Positions 1 through 9,884 are shown, numbered from the stretch's first letter. The stretch is DNA of 64,000 bases from an uncultured Eubacterium sp. (GCA_900544285.1 UQUT01000002.1:1-64000); one strand, 5' to 3'. The notes: a model not told the origin generated them from the sequence alone. Program-made: numbers and translations.

Positions 1-548
<548 letters not shown>

Positions 549-728
549 CGTATTTAATCGCTCCCTTTCGGGAACTGCATCAAATCGTCATCAGAGCGCT
601 ATTTCTTAGCTTCTTCTTACTTTTTGAGTTTTTCAAAGTTTTTCAACGAGATTCTTTGTTTTCTCTTTGCTTCTGTTGTTCAATTTTCAAGGACCGCTTT
701 GCTACCGCCCCTCGGCGACAGCTTTGTT

Positions 729-757
729 ATTCTATCACATCACTTCTCGATTGTCAA
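729..757 (-). promoter_or_regulatory. rRNA operon promoter
   Basis: On the minus strand TTGACA (757-752) and TAGAAT (734-729) are separated by 17 nt, about 180 nt upstream of the 16S 5' end. The gap 549-728 is the T-rich (plus strand) leader of the rRNA transcript and shows no open gene. The spacing and near-consensus boxes suit a strong rRNA promoter. Confidence 0.8.
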
Positions 758-797
758 GTGCTTTTTTAATCTTTTTTCAAGTTTTTTGAGATTTTTT

Positions 798-1520
798 TCA
801 TATTGTCAGATTTCCGAGCACATCTTCGATCGGCTTCCTTATTATATATTCCGCGCAACCGTCATATGGGGTCGGCGCCATATTTATAATCACAAGATGT
901 TCGCCCTCAAAAAGACCGACAAGAGACGCGGCGGGCTGAACCGTAAGCGATGTACCGCCCACGATGAGCACGTCCGCTTCCGAGATTGCTTCCTCCGCCC
1001 TGTCGATCGACTCACCGTCAAGACCCTCTCCGTAAAGAACGACATCCGGACGGACGATTGCACCGCATTTCTCGCATTTCGGCACGCCGACACTGTCAAT
1101 CACATATGACAGCGGATAACTTTCGCCGCACCGAACGCAGTAGTTGCGCATTACGGAACCGTGCAGCTCGATTACATTTTTGCTTCCCGCAAGCTGATGA
1201 AGTCCGTCAATATTCTGAGTTATGACGGCGGATAGCTTCCCGCGACGTTCAAGCTCGGCAAGAGCATAATGAGCCTCATTGGGGCGCGCGTCCGGATAGA
1301 CCATATGCGACTTGTAATATTCAAAGAATTTTTCCGGCTTGCGATGCAGATATTCTCCCGAAAGGATTGTTTCGGGACGTTCTCCGTTATAATTTCCGCC
1401 ATAAAGTCCGGTGCTGCCGCGGAAATCGGGGATTCCGCTACCCGTGGACACGCCCGCTCCGCCGAAAAACACTATGTTTTCTGCATTTTCAATCATTTCC
1501 GAAAGAAAATCAAGCTCCAT
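798..1520 (-). CDS. cobB: NAD-dependent protein deacylase, Sir2 family (sirtuin)
   Basis: 240 residues, the normal length of a bacterial class III/U sirtuin. It would remove acetyl or other acyl groups from lysines in cytosolic proteins using NAD+, releasing nicotinamide. Visible signatures are the GAGVSTGSGIPDFRG NAD-binding motif near residue 21, the QNIDGLH motif, the catalytic histidine in ELHGS, and a zinc site of two CxxC pairs (CVRC and CEKC). The start is fixed by a GAGGGGG ribosome-binding site. The gene stands alone, read toward the rRNA operon, whose promoter lies just beyond its stop codon. The assignment is firm; acyl preference cannot be read from sequence. Confidence 0.95.
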   Translation of the reverse strand: MELDFLSEMIENAENIVFFGGAGVSTGSGIPDFRGSTGLYGGNYNGERPETILSGEYLHRKPEKFFEYYKSHMVYPDARPNEAHYALAELERRGKLSAVITQNIDGLHQLAGSKNVIELHGSVMRNYCVRCGESYPLSYVIDSVGVPKCEKCGAIVRPDVVLYGEGLDGESIDRAEEAISEADVLIVGGTSLTVQPAASLVGLFEGEHLVIINMAPTPYDGCAEYIIRKPIEDVLGNLTI

Positions 1521-1553
1521 CGAATCCCCCTCTTTCCCAAACGTTATGCATCA

Positions 1554-1889
1554 TCAGACATCCCATGCGGTCAACTCGTATTTATGATTTTCGTCTATCT
1601 TTCCAAGCAACTCATCGGCGTGCCAACATCTTATTTCGTTCGCCTGTATAAACTCGATCAGCTCTTTTCCGGATATGACACAGGATATAACAAGACTGCT
1701 TGACCCATATATCGCACCGACTTTTTTTGCAAGATCAACTGCCGCGTCCAGAATTGCCCAACCGTAACCCACTGTGCAATGCAGATCGTCGTCGACGCCT
1801 TCAACCGTCACTTCTCTTGTTCCCACATCGATATCGTCATCATCAAAATCGTCATCGTCAAAGTCATCAATATATTCAATGTAGTCCAT
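1554..1889 (-). CDS. Small acidic protein of unknown function
   Basis: 111 residues if translation begins at the ATG at 1889, which follows a GGAGATT ribosome-binding site; an in-frame start upstream at 1934 lacks one. The first 25 residues hold a striking Asp run (DDFDDDDFDDDD), followed by a compact alpha/beta region ending in ELTAWDV. No signal peptide or membrane segment is visible and I do not recognise a family. It lies 33 bp upstream of cobB on the same strand and could share a transcript with it. The coding signal is good; the function is unknown. Confidence 0.7.
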   Translation of the reverse strand: MDYIEYIDDFDDDDFDDDDIDVGTREVTVEGVDDDLHCTVGYGWAILDAAVDLAKKVGAIYGSSSLVISCVISGKELIEFIQANEIRCWHADELLGKIDENHKYELTAWDV

Positions 1890-2013
1890 TTTCAATCTCC
1901 ATTCTGTATTTACAATGTGTCTTTCAATAGTCAAATGTCGAACGCAGGGGCTTTCTGCCGGTCAGTAAATCTTTTTGCAGACGGCGGCAGCCCATGCGTT
2001 TTTATACACTTTT

Positions 2014-2688
2014 TCAGATCTTTTCAACGTCAAACCAAAGTGCGCGGAACTTTGTCCCGATTTCGCCCTCCTGGTGCCAATGGCCGAAGAACCATCTCTT
2101 GAATCTGATTTCATCCACGACCCAATCCAGAAATCCGGTAAGCTCTGAATCACGCGGGTCGGAATGCTCGCCCATGCGGGAAATGATGCTTCTCGGAGCT
2201 GTATGAGTTATTATATAGTCAACCTTGTTCCCTGCTTCGCGCAGGTTTTTTGTTGCCTCAGCATATTCATCACCATTCGGAAGCTCTTCTTTCCACCACG
2301 AAAGCCCCTCCGTTCTATATTCCTTATCAATGCTGAAAGCACCCCCCATTGTGAAGAATTTCTTTCCTTCTATTTCAAATATCTGTCCTCTCATGAGATG
2401 AAAGATATTTTTTCTTATCCTGTGAACACGACCCCCGTTCCATTCTTCCTCAGGATAAGCATATATTGCGGGAAGATTATCATGGTTCCCGTCGCAGAAG
2501 CATATAGTATACGGTTTTTCGGAAAGCTCGTCAAGAAATTTGTTTTCCTCGTAGCTGCCCGAAAAAATGTATCCGAAATCGCCGCAGACAATGACAGTGT
2601 CGTTAGCCCTAAAGCTTTCTTCTCTCGGCATTCCGAAAGGAGAAAATCTTGTCTGTTCTCCGTGTGTGTCGCCTGTTATGTATATCAT
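2014..2688 (-). CDS. Calcineurin-like metallophosphoesterase
   Basis: 224 residues with the order of metal-binding motifs expected of this superfamily: an N-terminal GDTHG block, the central VCGDFGY and CDGNHDN blocks, then TH near residue 161 and GHWH near the end. It would hydrolyse a phosphoester using a dinuclear metal centre in the cytosol; the substrate is not evident. It starts at an ATG preceded by GGAGGG. The neighbouring genes give no clue to a pathway. Family assignment is firm, substrate unknown. Confidence 0.92.
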   Translation of the reverse strand: MIYITGDTHGEQTRFSPFGMPREESFRANDTVIVCGDFGYIFSGSYEENKFLDELSEKPYTICFCDGNHDNLPAIYAYPEEEWNGGRVHRIRKNIFHLMRGQIFEIEGKKFFTMGGAFSIDKEYRTEGLSWWKEELPNGDEYAEATKNLREAGNKVDYIITHTAPRSIISRMGEHSDPRDSELTGFLDWVVDEIRFKRWFFGHWHQEGEIGTKFRALWFDVEKI

Positions 2689-2872
2689 TAGTTTGTCCCT
2701 CCTGAAATCAAAAGTCTTTTGGTCAATTTTGCGATTGTGTTTTATGCCGTTTTGCTGAAAAGGTGAGTTCTAAGCCGTCCTAAGCTTCTGCAAATGCGCC
2801 CGAAGGCGCTAAGACCGCCCGTTGTTGGTATCCTTATAATTGACTGTTTATTACCCCCTGTGTTTCCTCCTT

Positions 2873-3550
2873 TCAAATATTGCTTAAAACCGCGTCGGCG
2901 ATTGCTTTCATTCCGTCAGACGAAGGATGAACTCCGTCCGCGCTGTCATACGGCTTCATTGCGCAAATGTCTATCAGTCGACAGCCGTGCTTCAATGCAC
3001 ATTCAGAAATGAAAGCGGAATATTCTTCCGTTGACCGCCTTGCGGCGTCTGACGGAGGATATCCGTCGCAAAGTCCGAGCGGCAACGTCAGACACCATAC
3101 CTCTGCCGAAGGATAGTTTTTTCTCACCTTTCCGAGCATTGTATCATAGGCGGAGGAAAATACGGAAAGGTCACTTTCCCCGCCCTTACACAACGGATAA
3201 ACCATCGCGCCGCACCCTCTGTCATTTATGCCCATGAAAATCATAATGACATCGGGTGCACAGCCCCCCTCACTGAGCGCAGAAGTTCGTCCGTCACTGC
3301 AAGCATATGAATAGTATTCGCTTTCGGAATATCGGCAAACCGTGCTTCTGGAAAACGAATTGTTTATAAGAAGCCTTCCTCCGAGGGCTTCAATGACCCG
3401 TCCCCACCAGGTGTCCCGCAGATAATACACTCCGGTTTCATACCGCCTTGACGCGCTGTAATACACAGCGTCCTCGGGCGTACTGTAACCGAAAAGCGTG
3501 CTTATCGAATCACCGAGCACGGAAAAGGCCTTGCCCCTATATGTGTTCAT
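2873..3550 (-). CDS. SGNH/GDSL-family hydrolase
   Basis: 225 residues. The block I nucleophile is in LGDSIST near residue 12, the block III Asn is in GINDRG, and the C-terminal Asp/His pair lies in DGVHPSSDG, the classic DxxH arrangement. These enzymes are esterases or acetyl-esterases acting on carbohydrate or lipid esters. No signal peptide is seen, so it is probably intracellular. It is preceded by AAAGGAG. The 184 bp separating it from the metallophosphoesterase contain no clear gene. Confidence 0.9.
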   Translation of the reverse strand: MNTYRGKAFSVLGDSISTLFGYSTPEDAVYYSASRRYETGVYYLRDTWWGRVIEALGGRLLINNSFSRSTVCRYSESEYYSYACSDGRTSALSEGGCAPDVIMIFMGINDRGCGAMVYPLCKGGESDLSVFSSAYDTMLGKVRKNYPSAEVWCLTLPLGLCDGYPPSDAARRSTEEYSAFISECALKHGCRLIDICAMKPYDSADGVHPSSDGMKAIADAVLSNI

Positions 3551-3689
3551 TTCGGCTCCTTTGGGGTGATTTTCACCTGTTGACCTTTGGCAAAGCCAAA
3601 ATCAATGGCAATCTTCACCGCTTTTTGAAAACAGCCGTGCTTCCCTGCCGAAATTTCAAATCACAAGCTAATCGCCGTGACGGCAGATC

Positions 3690-5780
3690 TCACAAAATAT
3701 TAAGCAAGGCTATTCGCTCTTTCTTGAGTATTTCGTTTTTCATCTGTATGTATTCCCTGTTCTTTTCCGGATCATCTATTTCCATTCCGTATTTCAGATA
3801 GTCATGTAATACGCTCAGAACAGTCTCGCCGGGTATGGTTTTCCCTTGCACTCTCAACGGCATTACCGTCAGCCACAAGCCGTAAACCGGCGATTGAGTA
3901 GCGGACAGAGGCGGCTGTACATATTGAAAATCCAAATGTTTATAGCCGTTTTTGTCCCAAAAATAGAGATATTTTTTGATTCCAGATTTACTGTATTCCG
4001 GCGAATCTATTTCGCAGAAAACGCATGACAGGAAGGATTTTCGGTTTTTATATGCATCCGCTTCCATTACCGAAATGACATGCTTGTATATCTCAGAGCC
4101 AATGCCGCCGGACTGCAGATCACTTTTGACCGCAAGAAACTCTATGACGCCGGAATTACTGTCCTTATAATAATTGAAAATACATCCGCCGACAATATTC
4201 TCGCTTTCATCCTTGGCCAGAACGATATGATATTTGTAGTCACTTGACGATTCGCTTTGTTTAAGATAAGACAGCAGATGGTCAAATGATTCGCGCTCGT
4301 TATCATCTGGAAAACATTCCATGTAAATATCTGTATAGAATCTTCCGAGATCCGTTATTTTCTTTCTGTCCGCATATTCGATTTCTTCATATGTGATTAC
4401 GTTGTTTCTCGTGAAGAAGTCATCAAAAGCCGAAAATGCCGATGTAGCCGTGCGCTTCGGTGTCATTATCACGCGATCTCTCAATGCCCTTCCGAATTCG
4501 CTGTCCTGACTTGATATCTCATTGTAACGGGCAATACAGGCATTCTCTATTTTATGGTTCAGTGCGCAAACAAACCGATATTTGCGTCCATCCAGTTTTG
4601 GATTGCCGAAAATACCTTGGAAATGCTTTAAGCTTTTATCAATCAGGGTGCTGATCAAAAAACTATATGTGTTCCTATCGGCCAGATTTGCATGCTCAAA
4701 GAAGGCTAAGCTCTTTTCGGGCTTAAAGGCATAATCATCGCTTTCAACTTCAAAAAGTAACCACACATATGCGGTACAATAATATTTTTTGCTTTTATAA
4801 TTTGTGCAGGGAACAAATTGATTTATCTGCGCGGCGAAAGAAAGCTCGCCGTTCATGATCTTATCATAAAAATATGAATTATCCGGATTTGCAAAATCCT
4901 TTACGGAACGATAGTATTCCTTTTTTTCAAACAGCGAAACATCAGCCGATATCAGGGCGCCGTAGCGGTGTTCTTCGTTTTCCGTGAACTTGTCCTTCAG
5001 GCGCTCAACCACATCCGAATCTTTATCCGCAACAGCGGGAATGGAATTGCTCTCGTCACCATAGGAAATCTGGCAGAGCCCCGCCCAGTACCTGCGATAA
5101 TTAAGCTCGTAGCTCGGCCCCCAGAGAAGCCAGGCAAACGTCAGATAAAGCTCGCTTGCCAAAATGCTGTCCGACGTATTTTCCGCCGCTTCGGTTATAT
5201 ATGCCGTCGACACATATCTTTTTATGAATTCTTCCCAGTTCTCTTCATATTTTGAAAGCAATCCGGTAAGCAGGCACGTCGGAGTTGCATAGGCTTCTTC
5301 AATATGGATTTTAATGACCCATTGCAGGCGATCCTCCTGAATTCCAAAAGCCTTTCTTGCTTTCTTTGTTTTTATGAAGTCAAAGTATCGGCTGACCGCG
5401 TCGGAAAAATCCGCTCCGATCAGCAAGGTACAGTTGGGAATCGAATACACCAGGTTGGATTGATCCTCATAATAAAACGCTTTAAATTCATTTATTATGG
5501 TATGCCACGATGATGCAACCGTCCCGTGTCCCTGTGATTTCAGAATTGCATATTCAATAAACGCACGCTTTTTTACAACAGACTTTCTGCAAATAAACAG
5601 AACCCGCAGTCTCGCCCAGAATCCCAATCCGCAAGGAGCAAGGATTTTTCGCAAGGCTTTCGAATATTCGTTAAACATCAGAAAGAAGAAGGTAAATGCC
5701 GAAGCAAAGAGAGCCAGAAGTTCCAAGACATTCAAAAATAATTCAAGCGATGACGCAAAACGTTCAAGAAAATCTCCCAT
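3690..5780 (-). CDS. Membrane-anchored protein with C-terminal GNAT acetyltransferase domain
   Basis: 696 residues from the ATG at 5780, which follows GAGGAGA; the longer reading from TTG at 5795 would start inside that ribosome-binding site. Residues about 8-33 form one hydrophobic helix (LFLNVLELLALFASAFTFFF), followed by a basic stretch, so the bulk should face the cytosol. Residues about 60-450 are an all-alpha/mixed region I do not recognise. Residues about 480-640 are a GNAT fold with the acetyl-CoA loop QSGGIGSEIY. The acceptor is unknown. GNAT domains recur in two other nearby genes (10,015-12,167). An unusually long, apparently undescribed architecture. Confidence 0.8.
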   Translation of the reverse strand: MGDFLERFASSLELFLNVLELLALFASAFTFFFLMFNEYSKALRKILAPCGLGFWARLRVLFICRKSVVKKRAFIEYAILKSQGHGTVASSWHTIINEFKAFYYEDQSNLVYSIPNCTLLIGADFSDAVSRYFDFIKTKKARKAFGIQEDRLQWVIKIHIEEAYATPTCLLTGLLSKYEENWEEFIKRYVSTAYITEAAENTSDSILASELYLTFAWLLWGPSYELNYRRYWAGLCQISYGDESNSIPAVADKDSDVVERLKDKFTENEEHRYGALISADVSLFEKKEYYRSVKDFANPDNSYFYDKIMNGELSFAAQINQFVPCTNYKSKKYYCTAYVWLLFEVESDDYAFKPEKSLAFFEHANLADRNTYSFLISTLIDKSLKHFQGIFGNPKLDGRKYRFVCALNHKIENACIARYNEISSQDSEFGRALRDRVIMTPKRTATSAFSAFDDFFTRNNVITYEEIEYADRKKITDLGRFYTDIYMECFPDDNERESFDHLLSYLKQSESSSDYKYHIVLAKDESENIVGGCIFNYYKDSNSGVIEFLAVKSDLQSGGIGSEIYKHVISVMEADAYKNRKSFLSCVFCEIDSPEYSKSGIKKYLYFWDKNGYKHLDFQYVQPPLSATQSPVYGLWLTVMPLRVQGKTIPGETVLSVLHDYLKYGMEIDDPEKNREYIQMKNEILKKERIALLNIL

Positions 5781-5906
5781 TAAAAATCTCCTCAATATTC
5801 ATATTTTCATTTTCCTGCTTTCTTACCGAGTCTTCTTTTCATCTGTATCCGGATTTGCCTTTTCGTATCCTGACTCACGCAGCGGAAAATCTCCGCCGTA
5901 ATTTTT

Positions 5907-7091
5907 TCAGTCCTCCCCGTCCGCCGTGTCATCCGTGACGGGCTTGCTCGCCTTGAAATTATAAACGGAGGAAAGTCTTTCGATGATTTCAGCCGTAGGG
6001 CCGATTGCACCGATAATCTCGCCCGCCCTGCGATATGCCATGGGCGATTCGTCCACCGTCGACTCATTTACCGACGTTGTGAAAACGCCTTCCATTTCGG
6101 CTCTGAATTGGTCAACCGAAATAACGCTTTTCGCGTCCGACCTTTTGAGAACGCGCCCCGAGCCGTGCGGCGCCGTAAAATTCCATTCGGGATTTCCCTT
6201 TCCGCGACAGATAAGCGCGCCGTCCTTCATGTTTATCGGAATGATAAGCGTCTCGCCCGCCTGTGCCGACACCGCGCCCTTGCGGAGAATCCTGTTTTCC
6301 GGGTCTATATAGTTATGTATTGTCGTAAACGACGATACGGAGTGAAGTCCCATAGCAGAAATTATCGTCTCGCCCATATTTCTGCGGCTTTCCGCCGCAT
6401 AGTCAACGGCGATCTTCATATCGTGGAGATATTCGGAAAGCAGCCTTCCGGAGAGAAAGCAGTCTTCAATGGAAAATCCCGGTTTTATCTCGCACGGGCG
6501 GAGATTTTTCTTCGCCGCCTCTTTCGGATCGATGCCGCAGGCGGCAAAGAATGCGGCAACCTTATGATAGGTCGCAACGTCACGCCCGAGCCTTCGGCTT
6601 CCGGAATGGATGACAAGATAAAGTCTTCCGTCGGACGCTTTGCCGACTTCTATAAAATGATTTCCTCCGCCAAGCGTCCCGAATGACTTTTTGACCGTGT
6701 CATAACGGATAAAGTCAAAGCAATGCAGACTTTTCAGCGGGATTTTCTTTATCCCGCCCCCGACATGCTCAAAAACTTTCGGGCCGGACGGAATTTTTTC
6801 TCTTATTACGGAATCAAGCTCCGCAAAATCGATTTCTTTTTCCGCAAGCTCATAGACCTGCATCCCGCAACCGATATCGTCGCCAACAAACGAAGGGTTT
6901 ACAAAGTCATCATAAGTAAGTGAAGTGCCGACGGTACACCCTGCCGAAGCGTGCGTGTCGGGCATCATTCTTATCCTGCTGCCCTTCAGCCTTTCCGTAT
7001 TACACATACGCAGAACCTGCGCATACGAGTCGCTGTCCATCGTTTCCGCATAGACCGTCGCGCGGTTGTATCTTCCGATTACTTCAAACAC
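5907..7091 (-). CDS. rtcB: RtcB-family RNA ligase
   Basis: About 394 residues. RtcB joins RNA 2',3'-cyclic phosphate or 3'-phosphate ends to 5'-hydroxyl ends in a GTP- and Mn2+-dependent reaction, for RNA repair or healing. Diagnostic blocks are DIGCGMQ, GTLGGGNHFIE, HSGSRRLG and the guanylylated histidine in APHGSGR. I prefer the GTG at 7091 (MFEVIGRYN in the family style) because it sits 7 nt after GGGAGG; a GTG at 7100 is the alternative. It is not paired with RtcA or an obvious regulator. Confidence 0.93.
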   Translation of the reverse strand: MFEVIGRYNRATVYAETMDSDSYAQVLRMCNTERLKGSRIRMMPDTHASAGCTVGTSLTYDDFVNPSFVGDDIGCGMQVYELAEKEIDFAELDSVIREKIPSGPKVFEHVGGGIKKIPLKSLHCFDFIRYDTVKKSFGTLGGGNHFIEVGKASDGRLYLVIHSGSRRLGRDVATYHKVAAFFAACGIDPKEAAKKNLRPCEIKPGFSIEDCFLSGRLLSEYLHDMKIAVDYAAESRRNMGETIISAMGLHSVSSFTTIHNYIDPENRILRKGAVSAQAGETLIIPINMKDGALICRGKGNPEWNFTAPHGSGRVLKRSDAKSVISVDQFRAEMEGVFTTSVNESTVDESPMAYRRAGEIIGAIGPTAEIIERLSSVYNFKASKPVTDDTADGED

Positions 7092-7204
7092 AGCTGTCAC
7101 CTCCCATGGTGTTGGAAATTACGTTATTGCAGAGGGTCGCCTTCAAGCAAGGCAATCGCCGCCGCATACTTTTTCAGGCGCTTGCCGTTCTCCTGTCTTT
7201 TCTT

Positions 7205-7558
7205 TCAATGTTGTCTTGCTTCTTCCTCCGACTTGCCCAGAACGGATTCGACCTTTTCTATTTTCTCAAACTCATCGTCAAGATTTTTTATTTCGTCCGC
7301 AAGCACTCTCCGGCGGTCTATCATATCCTTTATCTCATCTATCTTCCGCCATGTTCCGGCATATTTCGTTATTACTTTTTTCCCTTCTCTGTATCTCAGA
7401 TAGCAATACTTTCTTCCGTCCACCTCGCGGATGACAAGCGAGCCCTTCGGCAGTTCATCAAACTCTCGGCTGAGCGCGTCACGCAATTCGCGATTTCTGG
7501 ATTTTTCCTCCTCAATAACGTCGTCAATAATAAATTTTCTATCATCCGTATTGCTCAT
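7205..7558 (-). CDS. Small helical protein of unknown function
   Basis: 117 residues, hydrophilic and strongly charged. The first half contains a beta-rich block (KGSLVIREVDGRKYCYLRYR) typical of small conserved Clostridia proteins found near mobile or stress genes; the second half is a predicted coiled coil (EIKNLDDEFEKIEKVES). It resembles the DUF6788-type proteins in outline, but I cannot verify that. It lies 113 bp upstream of rtcB on the same strand and may be co-transcribed. The ribosome-binding site is weak. Confidence 0.6.
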   Translation of the reverse strand: MSNTDDRKFIIDDVIEEEKSRNRELRDALSREFDELPKGSLVIREVDGRKYCYLRYREGKKVITKYAGTWRKIDEIKDMIDRRRVLADEIKNLDDEFEKIEKVESVLGKSEEEARQH

Positions 7559-7618
7559 TTCAAACTTTTTCGATTATACTTTTTCGATGACTCCTTTCTG
7601 TGTTCATTTTTCCGCTCA

Positions 7619-7648
7619 CGCGGGATGACGTTTTCCCGTCACCCCGCG
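7619..7648. repeat. Inverted-repeat hairpin between genes
   Basis: CGCGGGATGACG (7619-7630) and CGTCACCCCGCG (7637-7648) pair with a single G-T position around a 6-nt loop. It lies between the frameshifted gene at 7664 and the gene at 7558. There is no T-run on the minus strand, so it is not a textbook terminator for the minus-strand genes; it could act as an attenuating or mRNA-stabilising hairpin. Confidence 0.55.
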
Positions 7649-7663
7649 CAGGCAAATATATTT

Positions 7664-8139
7664 TTATTCGTTTTCCTTTGCGACAAAATCTTCAATGGTC
7701 ATCATGCCCTTTGCAAGCATGAAAAATTTGTCGTTATAATTGTCGGACGTTGAAACCGTAAGTCCTATCATATCCGTGATGGCTTCGCAGGAAACGTCCG
7801 TATCCGTATAAAGAAGCGAGAGTCTATAGCTGATTTCTCCGTCGTTTATGTCGTAATCAAATCCGCCGCAGATTAAACCGTAATTTGCGACGCAAACGGC
7901 GATTGCGCCGTCAAGTCTTTTGTCCTCCGGCATTTTGAATGACATGGGTGCGGTGACGCAGATTGCTTCGATCTTTGGATAAATACGGACACGCATTTCA
8001 ACCGGAAGATCATCTGTACCAAAGCTGATATCAACTCGGAGATCGTCCTCGTGTTCCTGATAACCCACCCCTTCCCGCCAAACGCTTCAACGACTCTTGC
8101 GTACATCTGTTTTGCTTTAATCATGTTTGCTTCTGCCAT
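7664..8139 (-). pseudogene. YbjN-like conserved protein gene, interrupted by a frameshift
   Basis: Two overlapping minus-strand frames together make one protein. The first starts at ATG 8139 after CGGAGGAA and encodes MAEANMIKAKQMYARVVEAF, then GGKGW. The second continues with GYQEHEDDLRVDISF and runs to the stop at 7664 (ends FVAKENE). Joined, they give about 157 residues with the order of a known Clostridia family of about 150 residues (helix, W-x-Y, EDDL, KMPEDKR, CVANYGL, DYDINDG, NDKFFMLAKG). The switch lies in a G-rich run near 8064-8073 and is consistent with loss of one G. It could be a true mutation, an assembly error or recoding. Function unknown; the family resembles small two-layer alpha/beta chaperone-like folds. 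Confidence 0.7.
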
Positions 8140-8279
8140 TTTTCTGTTCCTCCGTTAAATTGTTATTTTGGCAAATTGATTGATTTTGTCAATTTTGCAG
8201 ATGATATTGACGGAAATTCCTTGACTTCCTTGCGGCACAAAAATGCTTTTTCTGTACCAACCGCTCCACTGACGTTTTT

Positions 8280-8322
8280 ATTGTACTACACTTTTCGTCT
8301 TTTGTCAAGAATTTGTAGTACA
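8280..8322 (-). promoter_or_regulatory. Promoter with flanking inverted repeat (candidate operator)
   Basis: TTGACA (8308-8303) and TACAAT (8285-8280) are spaced by 17 nt and face the gene starting at 8139. TGTACTACA (plus 8282-8290) and its exact reverse complement TGTAGTACA (8314-8322) bracket the promoter, one arm overlapping the -10 box. This is the geometry of a repressor site; TACA/TGTA arms recall BlaI/CopY-type operators, but no such regulator is visible nearby. The rest of 8140-8530 holds no supported gene. Confidence 0.6.
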
Positions 8323-8530
8323 TATTTCAACTGTTTTTTCATAAATTCGCCTTTTATTGTATCTTCGTGACAACGCAGCCAATATTCGCGCATTTCAATG
8401 CTATTTCGGTCATGTTTTTCCTTGTTTGGAAACAAGAAATCACCTTGCAGATGCAAAGCGATTTTTGATATTACATTATTTCCGCAAGCACGCGGATGTC
8501 AAGCAAAAAGCGTATAAGCCGAATCATTTT

Positions 8531-9106
8531 TCAGGCGTTTTCTCCGTCATTTTTATCGTGCGCTGCAAGCTCTCTTTCCGCCCCGTACCTGCACAAAAGC
8601 GACATGACGATAAGCATAATTCCGATGGATATGTTACCGCCGAAGCTGATGTCACCGTAATCCGCGACAAGCGTATCACCGCCGTATTTGAAAATTACAT
8701 CCGAAACAATCGCGGCGAGCACCTCCGCACCGATCGAAACGCATATTGAAATTATGCCGAGACGCATGAGCTGTCCTGCGCCTTCAAGGTTGAAAGGCGT
8801 GCCGTCATTCAGTTCCCTTTTGAAATAACATTCCGCAAACTTTGAGACAACAGCCTCGCCCGCGCAGACTATCATTGCGGACGAAACGGTAGCGTAAATA
8901 AGCGAAATGCTGACTTCGGAATCTCCGAACCGGTTCAGAAGTCCCTTGATTGTGACGTCGCCAATCTCGATCATTTCAAATCCGAACGGCAGTAATGCAA
9001 GGCTGACTGCACACACGGAAAATGCGACGACGCAGCAAACGAACACTATCTTGCTCAGTATTCTGCCGATTTTTGAAAGCGTCTGAATAATATTGAGTGT
9101 CTTCAT
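8531..9106 (-). CDS. Four-helix integral membrane protein (DUF2975-like)
   Basis: 191 residues with four hydrophobic helices near residues 20-42, 68-90, 112-135 and 150-170. A conserved-looking polar turn (FKRELNDGTPFNLEGAGQLMRLG) lies between helices 2 and 3; F..EL..GTPF is the hallmark of DUF2975 proteins. Those are often followed by a small XRE-type regulator, which is missing here. The location is the cytoplasmic membrane and the function is unknown. An AAGGAG ribosome-binding site precedes ATG 9106. Confidence 0.75.
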   Translation of the reverse strand: MKTLNIIQTLSKIGRILSKIVFVCCVVAFSVCAVSLALLPFGFEMIEIGDVTIKGLLNRFGDSEVSISLIYATVSSAMIVCAGEAVVSKFAECYFKRELNDGTPFNLEGAGQLMRLGIISICVSIGAEVLAAIVSDVIFKYGGDTLVADYGDISFGGNISIGIMLIVMSLLCRYGAERELAAHDKNDGENA

Positions 9107-9154
9107 ATTTTTCTCCTTATACTGACCCGAAAACAGGTAATTTACGTCTTTTGG

Positions 9155-9853
9155 TTAACGGCTTTCCGCAATAGCGGCAGTCTCCCAGTTTTTCATAAAG
9201 TCAAGCTCTTTATCCGTGTGAAGCCAATGCTGACCGCCGGGATAAAGCGTGAGCCTGCAGTTGTTTTCCGCCGCAAAGCGATCGACTGTCTCCCTCGGTA
9301 TCATCTCATCACCTGCGGCATAAAGAATGTCCGTCCGGCGGCTTATCGCATGCACGGGATGACTTCTCGCCCATTCGAGATAATTCCATGAAAGCGTCCG
9401 ACCGAAAGATCCGACTATCTCTTTTTCATTTCTCAACCGTTCCTCCGTCACACCGTCAAATGCCATCATCGACAGAATCATATTTTCCATATCGAGCAGA
9501 GGCGATGAAAACAGGCACTTTTCGATTGTTTCGTCGGCAAAGGCAAGAAGCGAAAACCACGCACCGATACTTATCGCGCGGACGGATATATGTTTCCATC
9601 GGCTTTTTGCATAACGCATAACCGCGCAAAGCTCCGGGACCGCCTCCCATGGAACAAATTTTTCCGCGTCAGTCCGTTCTCCGTGACCGGGGAGGTCGAC
9701 CGCAAGCACCTGAAAACCGAGCGGATTCGCAATATCCGCAAACCTCTGCGCCTCATCCTTGCTTCCGCCCTGCCCGTGCACGAATATAAACACGGAATCG
9801 GACTTTTTCCCATGGACAACGGCTGGCGCACCGCCCGAAATAATATTTTCCAT
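9155..9853 (-). CDS. Alpha/beta hydrolase (esterase/lipase-like)
   Basis: 232 residues with the canonical fold order: oxyanion block HGQGGSKDE near 27, DLPGHGERTD near 53, nucleophile elbow AISIGAW near 96 (first Gly of GxSxG replaced by Ala), acid around LYAAGDE and the C-terminal GGQHWLH histidine. It would be a cytosolic serine hydrolase of unknown substrate. It has its own promoter and a palindromic candidate operator just upstream. Confidence 0.88.
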   Translation of the reverse strand: MENIISGGAPAVVHGKKSDSVFIFVHGQGGSKDEAQRFADIANPLGFQVLAVDLPGHGERTDAEKFVPWEAVPELCAVMRYAKSRWKHISVRAISIGAWFSLLAFADETIEKCLFSSPLLDMENMILSMMAFDGVTEERLRNEKEIVGSFGRTLSWNYLEWARSHPVHAISRRTDILYAAGDEMIPRETVDRFAAENNCRLTLYPGGQHWLHTDKELDFMKNWETAAIAESR

Positions 9854-9884
9854 AAGCCTTTCTTTCCATTAAATATCAGGGAAT

